Of a stretch of 53,075 bases of DNA, positions 25,685 to 33,307 are shown in pieces. Where the stretch lies: assembly GCA_022820665.1 (NCBI GenBank), contig JAJEFB010000013.1:1-53075 (forward strand). Direction: 5' to 3'. A program made the translations under genes and the position numbers. A model generated the notes under the pieces. It was given only the letters and a program-made list of their open reading frames with translations, was not told the origin of the DNA and did no database searches. Numbering within the stretch: the first letter of the stretch is position 1; each line of letters opens with the position of its first letter. This stretch comes from Anaerolineae bacterium. GTDB taxonomy: Bacteria; Chloroflexota; Anaerolineae; Aggregatilineales; Phototrophicaceae.

Positions 25685-26578
25685 CTAGCCTTTCAGCCCG
25701 GTCAAGGCGATGCCCTCAATGATGTAGCGCTGAAAGATCACAACCACAATCAGCAGCGGCACCACCGACAGCGACGCCCCGGTCATAATGAGGTTCCAGG
25801 ACGTGTCGGATTCCGACGAGAATAGCTGAATGCCCACCGGCAGCGTGAACATTTCGCTGCGTGTTGTGGCGATGAGGGGCCAGATGAAGGCGTTCCAGTT
25901 GCCCAGGAAGTTGAAGATGCACAGCGCGCCGATGGCCGGCAAGCTCAGCGGTACCGCTACCCGCCAAAACAGTCCAAATTCGCTCACGCCGTCAATCCGG
26001 CCCGCATCCAGCAACTCGTCCGGTACGCCCTGCATGAACTGCCGCATCAAAAAGATGCCGGCGGCGGTAATCACCCCAGGAAAAGCGATGCCCCAATAAG
26101 TATCGACCCAGGTCGGTCCGATCGGCGGATTGGAGGACATGATGAACCAGGGAATCAGCAGCATCTCCGTCGGCACCATCAGCGACGTTAAAAACAAAAT
26201 GAAAATAGGGCGCTTCCCGGGAAATTCATACTTGGCGAAGACGAATCCTGCCAAGGCGTCGAAGAAAGCCACGCTAATCGTGCTGATAACAGCGACAATG
26301 AAGGAATTCTTGTACCACAGCGGCAGATCAGTCTCGTTGATGACCTCCGCGTAATTGTCCATTGTCGGCTCGATCGGGAATATATTGCGCCGCAAAATCT
26401 CTTTCTCCGGCTTCAGCGATGTCGATAGCATCCACATGAAAGGCACAATCATCGTGAAGGCGATCAGCGTCAACACCAGGTAGGAAAAGAACTTGTGCGC
26501 CCAACTGTCGCCCGCTTTCCCGACAGACCGGGCGCGACCCTGGTCCTTGAATATGTTTGACGGCGTGATGGATTCCAT
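25685..26578 (-). CDS. Carbohydrate ABC transporter permease (MalG/UgpE type)
   Basis: The 297-residue protein has six helices and the MalG-type EAA loop D-E-L-L-D-A-G-R-I-D-G-V-S-E-F-G-L-F-W-R-V-A-V-P-L, given here in part as E-L-L-D-A-G-R-I-D-G. It ends G-L-K-G, as is usual for this subfamily. ATG 26578 is chosen over GTG 26587 because GAGG sits eight bases before it. The gene follows its partner permease with ten bases between the upstream stop and this start. Confidence 0.9.
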   Translation of the reverse strand: MESITPSNIFKDQGRARSVGKAGDSWAHKFFSYLVLTLIAFTMIVPFMWMLSTSLKPEKEILRRNIFPIEPTMDNYAEVINETDLPLWYKNSFIVAVISTISVAFFDALAGFVFAKYEFPGKRPIFILFLTSLMVPTEMLLIPWFIMSSNPPIGPTWVDTYWGIAFPGVITAAGIFLMRQFMQGVPDELLDAGRIDGVSEFGLFWRVAVPLSLPAIGALCIFNFLGNWNAFIWPLIATTRSEMFTLPVGIQLFSSESDTSWNLIMTGASLSVVPLLIVVVIFQRYIIEGIALTGLKG

Positions 26579-26588
26579 TCCGCTCACC

Positions 26589-27527
26589 TCAATTGATGCG
26601 CCGCGACGTGATCGAGAGTTGAATGATGGTGACGCCGAGTATCAGGGCAAAAAGCGCAACGGTCAACGATGAAGCGAAACCCATATTGTAGCTGCCAAAG
26701 GCTTCGTTATAGACATGCAGGACGACAGTTAGTGTCGAATCCAGCGGACCCCCGCGCCCCAATTGAGTCATCGCCACCACCGGCGCGAACATGCGTAAAA
26801 ATGAAATCGTCTGCAATACCAGCAGATAAACGATGCTCGGATTCAAGAGCGGGAAAGTAATATAACGGAACGTGTGCCAGCGGCTCGCCCCGTCAACCTC
26901 AGCCGCCTCGTAATAAGTGCGCGGTATCTGCTTGAGCCCGGCCAAAAATATGATCACCGCGAAGCCCATTCCCTGCCAAATCACCAGGGCAAGCACTGAT
27001 GGCAAAGCCTGCTGCGGACTTCGTAGAAACGGCTGCTGCGGCAAAGATAGCATCTGCAAGACCACATTGAACAAACCAAAGCGCGGTTGATACAGCATGC
27101 GGAAGACCCAGGCGATGGCAATCGTCGAAGTAACAAAGGGCAAGAAAAACAGGATGCGATACAAGGTGCTCATGAAGCGGATTTCGTTCAGCATCAAGGC
27201 GATCAACAGCGCCAGACACAGTTGAATCGGCACGCCCAAAGCCACATAACTAATCGTATTCTGAAAAGCAGCTTTGGTGGCGGACTTCTTCCTGCCCAGT
27301 TCTTCGAAAACCTTCTCGTAGTTCTCCAAGCCGACAAAAGGCTGCTCAGCCGCCAGCGGATTGTAATCGTGCAAGCTCATCTGGAAGGCGAAGAGCGCGG
27401 GATAAATCCGGATATAAGCGAAGAAAACGATCGGAATCGCCAGAAAGACATAAGCCCAAAATATCTTCTTGCGAGCCAGCGTCATGTGGAATCCGCTCCG
27501 GATCTGCCTCTTGGACTTGTCGCTCAT
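26589..27527 (-). CDS. Carbohydrate ABC transporter permease (MalF/UgpA type)
   Basis: The 312-residue protein has six helices, an N-terminal F-W-A-Y-V-F-L-A-I-P helix, a periplasmic segment with F-V-G-L-E-N-Y and the EAA loop Y-Y-E-A-A-E-V-D-G-A-S-R-W. It is the UgpA/MalF partner of the next permease. The gene lies about 100 bases behind the binding-protein gene; the gap is too short to hold another gene. No MsmK/UgpC-type ATPase is encoded here; such ATPases are often shared and encoded elsewhere. Confidence 0.9.
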   Translation of the reverse strand: MSDKSKRQIRSGFHMTLARKKIFWAYVFLAIPIVFFAYIRIYPALFAFQMSLHDYNPLAAEQPFVGLENYEKVFEELGRKKSATKAAFQNTISYVALGVPIQLCLALLIALMLNEIRFMSTLYRILFFLPFVTSTIAIAWVFRMLYQPRFGLFNVVLQMLSLPQQPFLRSPQQALPSVLALVIWQGMGFAVIIFLAGLKQIPRTYYEAAEVDGASRWHTFRYITFPLLNPSIVYLLVLQTISFLRMFAPVVAMTQLGRGGPLDSTLTVVLHVYNEAFGSYNMGFASSLTVALFALILGVTIIQLSITSRRIN

Positions 27528-27630
27528 TTCGCGCGCTGAATGCTTGGGAAGCCCTTCACGCTAAACTAGAAAACTACATCAGACGGGATCCCGTCTGACG
27601 TAGTCTACATGTTGCGGATTCTTGCTGCGG

Positions 27631-28926
27631 CTATTCCCGATCAGCCCAGAAGTTGTCGATCAATTCCTGTTCCGCCGCCGCTGCTTCGTCCAGCGCGTCG
27701 CAGGGATCCATACCGCCCAGACGAATATTGTCGAAGGCATCTATCAGGACTTGGCGCTGCTCGGTTTCGTTCACGAAAGCGGTCGAGTGCGCATAAGCCA
27801 AACCGGCGGAAAATGACCCTAGGATTGGATCAGCCAGAATCGCTTCATCGCTCGCCGCCGTCAACTGCGCCGGCAACTCGCCCACATTGTTCACCCAGAG
27901 CGTACCCGCCTCGGGCGTCGTGATGAATTGCAGGAATTTGATCGCCGCCTCCAACCGCGCCGGATCCTCATTGGCGCGGCGCGTAATCCCATGCGTCCAG
28001 TAAGACCCGAATGTATGCTGCTCTCCATTCGGTCCAACCGGCAGCTCGGCAACGCCGTAGTTCAAATCGGGATTGTTGCCGCGGATTGTGCCAACGCGGA
28101 ATGAACCATCGACATGCAGCGCCGTTTCACCGTTGACAAACGCGTCCGAAGCATCGCCGATATCCACGCTGCCTGTCATATGCTCCGTTTCAAATGCCGC
28201 TAGCCAGGCAAATGCCGCGCAGCCTTCCTCACTGTTATACGTCACCGTCCGCCCGTCATCGCTGTAGGGCGCGCCGCCGAATTGACGGACTAACACCTCG
28301 CGGAACCAGTGGTGGTCCTGCTCGGCCAGCGCCGCTGTGTGACCTTGCCGCGAAATGTTGTAGATCTCTTTCACTCCGCCGTCATAGACGGTGGTCGCGA
28401 TTGCCGCCGCAACGAATTCATCGAGGGTGGCCGGCGGCGACTCTGGATCAAGACCAGCATCGGCGAAGATATCCTTGTTCCAGAACAGCGCCAAAGAACG
28501 CACCGCCGTCGGGATCGCCCAATAGCTGCCCTCGAACTTGGAGTTGGCGACCATCGGCGAAAAGGTCTCCAGGATGAATTCCTCGCTAAAGTGATCTTCC
28601 GGCAACGGTACGAGATACCCCGCGTCGACATAAGCCGGTATCCAGCCATAAAAGAGCGTGACGACGTCCGGTCCTACGCCAGCCGGCGCCGAAGCGGCGA
28701 TCTCCTGGGTGAAGTTGGCATGGGGAATATCGCTGTTGTGGACGACATCAATGCCGGGATTCTCGGCTTCAAATTGTTCGATCAGCATGTTCATGGCATC
28801 AACCCGAGCGCCGAAGTTGTACTGCCAGTACTCGATCTCCACCATATCCTGCGCGCCAGCGACGGCGCCAAGCGAAACCGCCAGAATGCCAACCAAAACG
28901 ATTGCGATCAATCTTGACAAACGCAT
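27631..28926 (-). CDS. Carbohydrate ABC transporter substrate-binding protein
   Basis: The 431-residue protein has a signal peptide (hydrophobic residues about 5-22, cleavage near GAVAGAQ) and the family 1 extracellular solute-binding fold: I-E-Y-W-Q-Y-N near residue 31, F-E-A-E-N-P-G-I-D-V-V near 51, P-D-V-V-T-L-F near 85 and A-I-K-F-L-Q-F-I-T-T-P-E near 325. These are typical of UgpB-like sugar-binding proteins. No lipobox is visible. It is the first gene of the transporter operon that continues with two permeases and the lyase. Confidence 0.9.
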   Translation of the reverse strand: MRLSRLIAIVLVGILAVSLGAVAGAQDMVEIEYWQYNFGARVDAMNMLIEQFEAENPGIDVVHNSDIPHANFTQEIAASAPAGVGPDVVTLFYGWIPAYVDAGYLVPLPEDHFSEEFILETFSPMVANSKFEGSYWAIPTAVRSLALFWNKDIFADAGLDPESPPATLDEFVAAAIATTVYDGGVKEIYNISRQGHTAALAEQDHHWFREVLVRQFGGAPYSDDGRTVTYNSEEGCAAFAWLAAFETEHMTGSVDIGDASDAFVNGETALHVDGSFRVGTIRGNNPDLNYGVAELPVGPNGEQHTFGSYWTHGITRRANEDPARLEAAIKFLQFITTPEAGTLWVNNVGELPAQLTAASDEAILADPILGSFSAGLAYAHSTAFVNETEQRQVLIDAFDNIRLGGMDPCDALDEAAAAEQELIDNFWADRE

Positions 28927-29054
28927 CCTCTTGTCCTTTCTCGTTTATTCTAAATAATGGTCTGACACCAAAACTGTAACTCAAATCACCCTCGGACGCA
29001 ATAAATGTCACAGCGCGCTAGTGAATCCATCAAGGTTCATTTGTGGCGAAAATT

Positions 29055-29285
29055 GTAGGGGCGACTCTGTGAGTCGCCCGAAACAGTCCCTCTGTGCCCT
29101 CAGTGACTCCGAGTAAGTAATGGAAAAAATAAGGAGCCTGTACGGGCGAGCCGGCGGCTCGCCCCCAAAATAGCCACACGCGGAATGTTGGCAACGGGTC
29201 AGCCACCGGCTGACCCGTACAGATTTCGACGTAGATGTAGATAGAGGACTTGGGCTGAATTTTTTTGCATGACTTACTTGGATTT
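29055..29285. repeat. Composite repeat array, copy 2
   Basis: GGGCGACT/AGTCGCCC (29059-29079) is followed by CCTCTGTGCCCTCAGTG, GAGTAAGTAATGGAAAAAAT, the hairpin GGGCGAGCC/GGCTCGCCC (29143-29163) and a perfect GGGTCAGCC/GGCTGACCC hairpin (29196-29216). The module order equals that at 23804-24020. At 29261-29281 TTTTTTGCATGACTTACTTG is an inverted copy of the AAGTnAGTCATGCAAAAAA motif. The gap between the sugar-binding protein and the amidohydrolase has no gene. Confidence 0.75.
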
Positions 29286-29308
29286 ACTTCTGCGCCTCTG
29301 CGGAAACC

Positions 29309-30262
29309 CTACAGCGGAATCTTGAACAATCGCGCGGCATTGCCAGCGAAGATCAATTGAATGTCATCCTCGCGATAATTGAGCTCCCGCACATCACGAA
29401 TCTGCGAACTCAAATACGGCTCTGCGAACCCGCGCGGGAAATAGCTGGAATCGGTTCCAAAAATGATGCGCTCCGGACCGATAGTTTCCATGTACTTTTG
29501 AAAGAGCTTCTTGGTCGTCCAGTCGCCCTCAACCCACTTCACCCACTGGTTGGATCCGCTGGTGTCTATCGACACGTTGGCGCAAGCCCAGCACAATTGC
29601 AAGGTTTCGCGGATCCAGGCGCAGCCGAAGTGCGGCACGACAAATGTGACTTCCGGGAAGTCCTTGGCCACATTGTGCAGCTTGAGCGGATTAATATTCT
29701 GGTGCCAGGCAATGCCCCCGCCGCTTCCCTGAATGCCGAAATGGATCAGGACCGGGATATCCAGTTCAGCGCAGGCTTCCCATACCGGATATGCCGCTTC
29801 GTCCTCGACCGGGCGATCGAGCGACGGCGCCAGCAGCTTGTAAGCCTTCATGCCATCTTCGCGCACAGCCCGGCGCAACTCATCCGCGGCGCCCTCTGCG
29901 AAAGGATAATGATGCGCGAATCCAATGAAGGTCTCGGGATGCCGGCTAACGATCTTTGCCAGGTTCCTGTTGCCGCCGCCCGTGACGAAGCCCACCGCTC
30001 TCAATCCGTATCTCTCAATCTCGGCAGCCCAGCGATCCGCCAGTTCTTCGTCGCTGAAATCGCCGCGCTCGGGCGGATCGAATCCCCAGGTGGCGCGCCA
30101 CTCCCGGTTGTATTTCATGGCTTGCTCGCGCGCGATCCGCGCCCGTCCTTCCCCGCGCCGCTCGACATACTGCTGGCGATAATCGGGCGCGCCCTCAATG
30201 AAGCTGCGCTGCTGCGTGGGAAAATGCGTATGAAAGTCTATGATCTCCAAACCATTGTACAT
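29309..30262 (-). CDS. Amidohydrolase 2 family metal-dependent hydrolase/decarboxylase
   Basis: The 317-residue TIM-barrel protein shows the metal-binding D-F-H-T-H-F-P near residue 9, a mid H in V-L-I-H-F-G-I, another in V-V-P-H-F-G-C-A-W and the late catalytic D in I-I-F-G-T-D-S-S-Y-F-P. This is the amidohydrolase-related (ACMSD / gamma-resorcylate decarboxylase-like) group, which includes lactone hydrolases and decarboxylases. ATG 30262 with AGGAAA eight bases upstream is preferred to an earlier in-frame start. Its place beside a sugar transporter and divergent sugar dehydrogenase suggests lactone or acid hydrolysis in the same pathway, as inference. Confidence 0.82.
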   Translation of the reverse strand: MYNGLEIIDFHTHFPTQQRSFIEGAPDYRQQYVERRGEGRARIAREQAMKYNREWRATWGFDPPERGDFSDEELADRWAAEIERYGLRAVGFVTGGGNRNLAKIVSRHPETFIGFAHHYPFAEGAADELRRAVREDGMKAYKLLAPSLDRPVEDEAAYPVWEACAELDIPVLIHFGIQGSGGGIAWHQNINPLKLHNVAKDFPEVTFVVPHFGCAWIRETLQLCWACANVSIDTSGSNQWVKWVEGDWTTKKLFQKYMETIGPERIIFGTDSSYFPRGFAEPYLSSQIRDVRELNYREDDIQLIFAGNAARLFKIPL

Positions 30263-30830
30263 ATTTGATTTCCTGTCCCTTGTCCGGCTTGCCAAATGCT
30301 GCCGCCTTCGCGCCGGTTTTCCCGCGAGCGGCAGAGTGGAATCATACCAAATACCGCCGCCACATTACAATTGCGGTAATCCCATCCACATTCACCTCCT
30401 ATTCCCCAGGGGGCGATGCTTCTGCCGCCCACCAAAAAAGTCTCTGCGCCGGCGGCCAGTGTCTCCGGTCAGTGTCCACGCGCCCTACGCGACCCTCGGT
30501 GGTTAAAATCTCTCTGCGCCTCTATGGCAAAAAACCTGTACTGTGCCCGCCAACGCGCCATCCCCCAAAGAAATCCTTTGTGCCCTTTGTGTCTTTGTGG
30601 TGAAAAAATCTCTCTGTGCCCTCAGTGCCTCTGTGGTGAATCAAAAACCCAGCAATTCCGCCCCAAAAAACTCGGGGAATTATGGGCGCGGCGCGGGGCG
30701 CTTTCGGGGACGCCAAGGGGGCGATGCAGCACCCCGAAGGAGGCAGTATTGGAAGATAGGGCAGAGGGCGTTATACTCGTTTCCATCTGTGAATCGAGCA
30801 TGACGCGCGCATCAAGAAAGGAACAATCTT
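30263..30830. repeat. Repeat-rich divergent intergenic region
   Basis: This 568-base gap carries no convincing gene. At 30454-30485 a broken and a full copy of the motif occur back to back (GGCCAGTGTC, then GGTCAGTGTCCACGCGCCC). From 30486 on lie CCTCGGTGGTTAAAATC and two units of CTTTGTG/CTCTGTG type ending TGTGGTGAAAAAATC and TGTGGTGAATCAAAAA. From 30645 AACCCAGCAATTCCG, CCCCAAAAAACTCGGGGAA and CGGGGCGCTTTCGGGGACGC follow; the same order, inverted, is at 52690-52930. AAAGGA before 30831 is the ribosome site of the isomerase gene. Confidence 0.65.
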
Positions 30831-31832
30831 ATGGCGAGACCGGTGACCTTATTCACAGGACAATGGGCGGACCTGCCCTTTGCGACCATTGCTGAAAAAG
30901 CCAAGAGCTTCGGCTACGATGGTTTGGAACTTGCCTGCTGGGGCGACCATTTTGAAGTTGACAAAGCCTTGCAAAGCGACAGCTACATTCAGTCGCGGGT
31001 GGACGGCTTGGCCCAACATGGCTTGGGCTATTTTTCCATCAGCAATCACCTGGTCGGGCAGTGCGTGGCCGAAGCCTTCATTGACGAACGCCACCGCGCC
31101 ATTCTCCCCGATCGACTCTGGGGCGACGGCGACCCCGACGGCGTGCGCGAGCGCTGCGCCGAGGAAATGAAGAACACCGCCCGCGCCGCCAAGGCATTTG
31201 GCGTCGATGTCGTTAATGGTTTCACCGGCAGCCCAGTCTGGCACTTGATTTACCGATTCCCGCCGACATCGGATGAAATGGTCGACGCCGGCTATCAAGA
31301 ATTTGCTGACCGCTGGAAGCCGATTTTGGACGTCTTCGCCGCGGAGGGCGTCAAGTTCGCCTTGGAAGCACACCCGGGCGAAATCGCCTACGACATTTAC
31401 ACCGGCGAAAAAACCCTGGCTGCCCTGGATCACCATCCTGCCTTCGGCTTCAATTTCGATCCCAGCCACTTCATTCATCAGCTTTTTGATCCCGCCAAGT
31501 TTATCGATCGCTTCGCCGATCGTATCTTCCACGTCCATGTCAAAGATTCCAAAGTCACGCTGGACAATGTCAGCAGCATCCTCGCTTCTCACCTGAACTT
31601 TGGCGATGCGCGGCGCGGCTGGGACTTCGTCTCTTGCGGTCGCGGCGACCTGGACATCGACTCGATGATTCGCGCCCTGAATCGCGCCGGATATAACGGA
31701 CCCCTGTCAGTCGAGTGGGAAGACAGCGGCATGGATCGCGAGTTCGGCGCGACCGAATCCGCCGCCTGGGTCAAGAGCAAAGACTTCACCGCGTCCGAGG
31801 TGGCGTTTGACGCTGCCTTCGCCGACGACTAA
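30831..31832 (+). CDS. Sugar phosphate isomerase/epimerase (xylose isomerase-like TIM barrel)
   Basis: The 333-residue protein is of the AP_endonuc_2 / xylose isomerase-like barrel class. It starts [12 protein letters not shown] and [11 protein letters not shown], with metal-ligand candidates E in F-A-L-E-A-H-P-G-E near 180, D and H in F-N-F-D-P-S-H-F near 212, H in F-H-V-H-V-K-D and E in S-V-E-W-E-D-S near the end. Such enzymes isomerise or epimerise free or keto sugars and inositols. An AAAGGA ribosome site precedes the ATG. The dehydrogenase starts 33 bases downstream and is surely cotranscribed. Confidence 0.87.
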   Translation: MARPVTLFTGQWADLPFATIAEKAKSFGYDGLELACWGDHFEVDKALQSDSYIQSRVDGLAQHGLGYFSISNHLVGQCVAEAFIDERHRAILPDRLWGDGDPDGVRERCAEEMKNTARAAKAFGVDVVNGFTGSPVWHLIYRFPPTSDEMVDAGYQEFADRWKPILDVFAAEGVKFALEAHPGEIAYDIYTGEKTLAALDHHPAFGFNFDPSHFIHQLFDPAKFIDRFADRIFHVHVKDSKVTLDNVSSILASHLNFGDARRGWDFVSCGRGDLDIDSMIRALNRAGYNGPLSVEWEDSGMDREFGATESAAWVKSKDFTASEVAFDAAFADD

Positions 31833-31865
31833 GCGCTCAATCGAAATTGAAATTGGAGACCTGAG

Positions 31866-33071
31866 ATGTCAGACGAAAAACAAGTAGCGACTACTTTCAC
31901 AAGCATGGCTAGCGCTGGATCCGATGTTGAGGCGCCCGAGATCGGCATCGGCATGTTGGGTTACGCCTTCATGGGCAAGGCGCATACCAACGCCTTCAAG
32001 AAGATTCCCTATATGATGTACCCGCCGGTGGCTATTCCGCGCCTTGTCGGGATCGCCGGTCGCAACCAAGAAGCGGTCAGCGCGGCGGCTTCCCGTTATG
32101 GCTACGAGAACGCCTATACCGACTGGCGCGACCTGGTCGCGAATGATGACGTGCATGTATTGGATAACGGCGGACCAAACGATGCCCATGCCGAGCCTTG
32201 CATCGCCGCGGCCGAAGCTGGCAAGCACGTATTCTGCGAGAAGCCCCTGGCGCGCACCGGCGAAGAAGCCAAGTCCATGCTTGACGCAGTCCAAAAGGCG
32301 GGCGTCAAACACATGGTCGCCTTCAATTATCGCTTTGTCCCGGCGGTTCAACAGGCAAAGAAAATCGTTGACAGCGGCAAGCTGGGCAAAATCTACCACT
32401 GGCGCGCGGTTTACCTGCAGGAATGGGGCATGGATCCGACCATGGAAACCACTTGGCGTTTCCAGAAAGACATCGCCGGCAGCGGCGCTCTGGGCGACCT
32501 GGGCGCGCACATCATTGATCTGGCGCGCTTCCTGGTTGGCGAACCCAAGTCAGTAGCCGGCTTGGCGCAGACCTGGATCACCGAGCGTCCCGACGGCGCC
32601 GGAGGCATGGTCAAGTCAGACGTGGACGACGGATTTGTAGCGCTGCTGGACTTCGACAACGGCGCGCTGGGCACGGTAGAAGCGACCCGCTTTGCCCAAG
32701 GGCGCAAGAACTTCAATTCCTTCGAGATCAATGCCGAGAACGGTTCCATTCAGTTTAATCTGGAACGGCTTAACGAACTGAACGTCTTCTGGAAAGGCGA
32801 AAGTCCCGATACGACGCAGGGCTTCCACAACGTGCTGGTTACCGAAGCGCATCATCCTTATTGGGAAAACTGGTGGCCCCACGGGCATATCATCGGCTGG
32901 GAACACAGTTTCGTGCACGAATTCCACCACTTTTTCAATGCCATCGTCAATGACGAGGGCGTCGCGCCCTATGGCGCTGATTTCGTCGACGGCTATCGCA
33001 ACGCCGTTATCTGCGACGCCATCCTCGAATCCGCAGCCAGCGGCAAACATGTCTATATCAGCTATGCCTGA
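31866..33071 (+). CDS. Gfo/Idh/MocA family oxidoreductase
   Basis: The 401-residue protein has an N-terminal Rossmann domain with G-M-L-G-Y-A-F-M-G-K-A-H for NAD(P) binding near residue 28 and the E-K-P-L-A strand end near 124, then the Gfo/Idh/MocA C-terminal domain with G-A-L-G-D-L-G-A-H-I-I-D near 213, where the conserved Asp and His act in catalysis. A 25-residue polar N-terminal extension precedes the fold. GGAGACCTGAG before the ATG gives a ribosome site. With the upstream isomerase it resembles inositol or sugar-oxidation modules; the exact substrate cannot be read from sequence. Confidence 0.88.
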   Translation: MSDEKQVATTFTSMASAGSDVEAPEIGIGMLGYAFMGKAHTNAFKKIPYMMYPPVAIPRLVGIAGRNQEAVSAAASRYGYENAYTDWRDLVANDDVHVLDNGGPNDAHAEPCIAAAEAGKHVFCEKPLARTGEEAKSMLDAVQKAGVKHMVAFNYRFVPAVQQAKKIVDSGKLGKIYHWRAVYLQEWGMDPTMETTWRFQKDIAGSGALGDLGAHIIDLARFLVGEPKSVAGLAQTWITERPDGAGGMVKSDVDDGFVALLDFDNGALGTVEATRFAQGRKNFNSFEINAENGSIQFNLERLNELNVFWKGESPDTTQGFHNVLVTEAHHPYWENWWPHGHIIGWEHSFVHEFHHFFNAIVNDEGVAPYGADFVDGYRNAVICDAILESAASGKHVYISYA

Positions 33072-33110
33072 TCGGCGCCCTGCCCCCTACAGGATTCATC
33101 GCGAAAACTG

Positions 33111-33221
33111 TAGCCGCACGGCGGCAGCGAAAAGGTCTGCCGCGCTCACGCAAAATAGTAAGCCTGCTCGTCACATGAGCGACGCGGTTTACATAAACAG
33201 GGGCGACTCTGTGAGTCGCCC
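33111..33221. repeat. Dispersed repeat family C (inverted) joined to a GGGCGACT hairpin
   Basis: Bases 33111-33200 are the reverse complement of the unit at 25576-25672 with about ten differences, from AGCCGCACGGCGGCAGCG to GGTTTACATAAACAG. A GGGCGACT/AGTCGCCC hairpin follows at once (33201-33221). The gap 33072-33307 between the dehydrogenase and comEC genes has no gene. Confidence 0.75.
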
Positions 33222-33307
33222 AAAATCGCCGCAAAAAGTATAGGTTTTGTGGCGATGGGCCCCCGAAAGCAAGCTCATTCCGAGGGAGAGATACGATCAG
33301 CGCCCGT

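Noticed and set aside
30416..30895. 159-codon open frame on the plus strand before the isomerase gene
   Set aside because: It runs through dispersed repeats and into the real isomerase gene in another frame; composition is that of repeat DNA.
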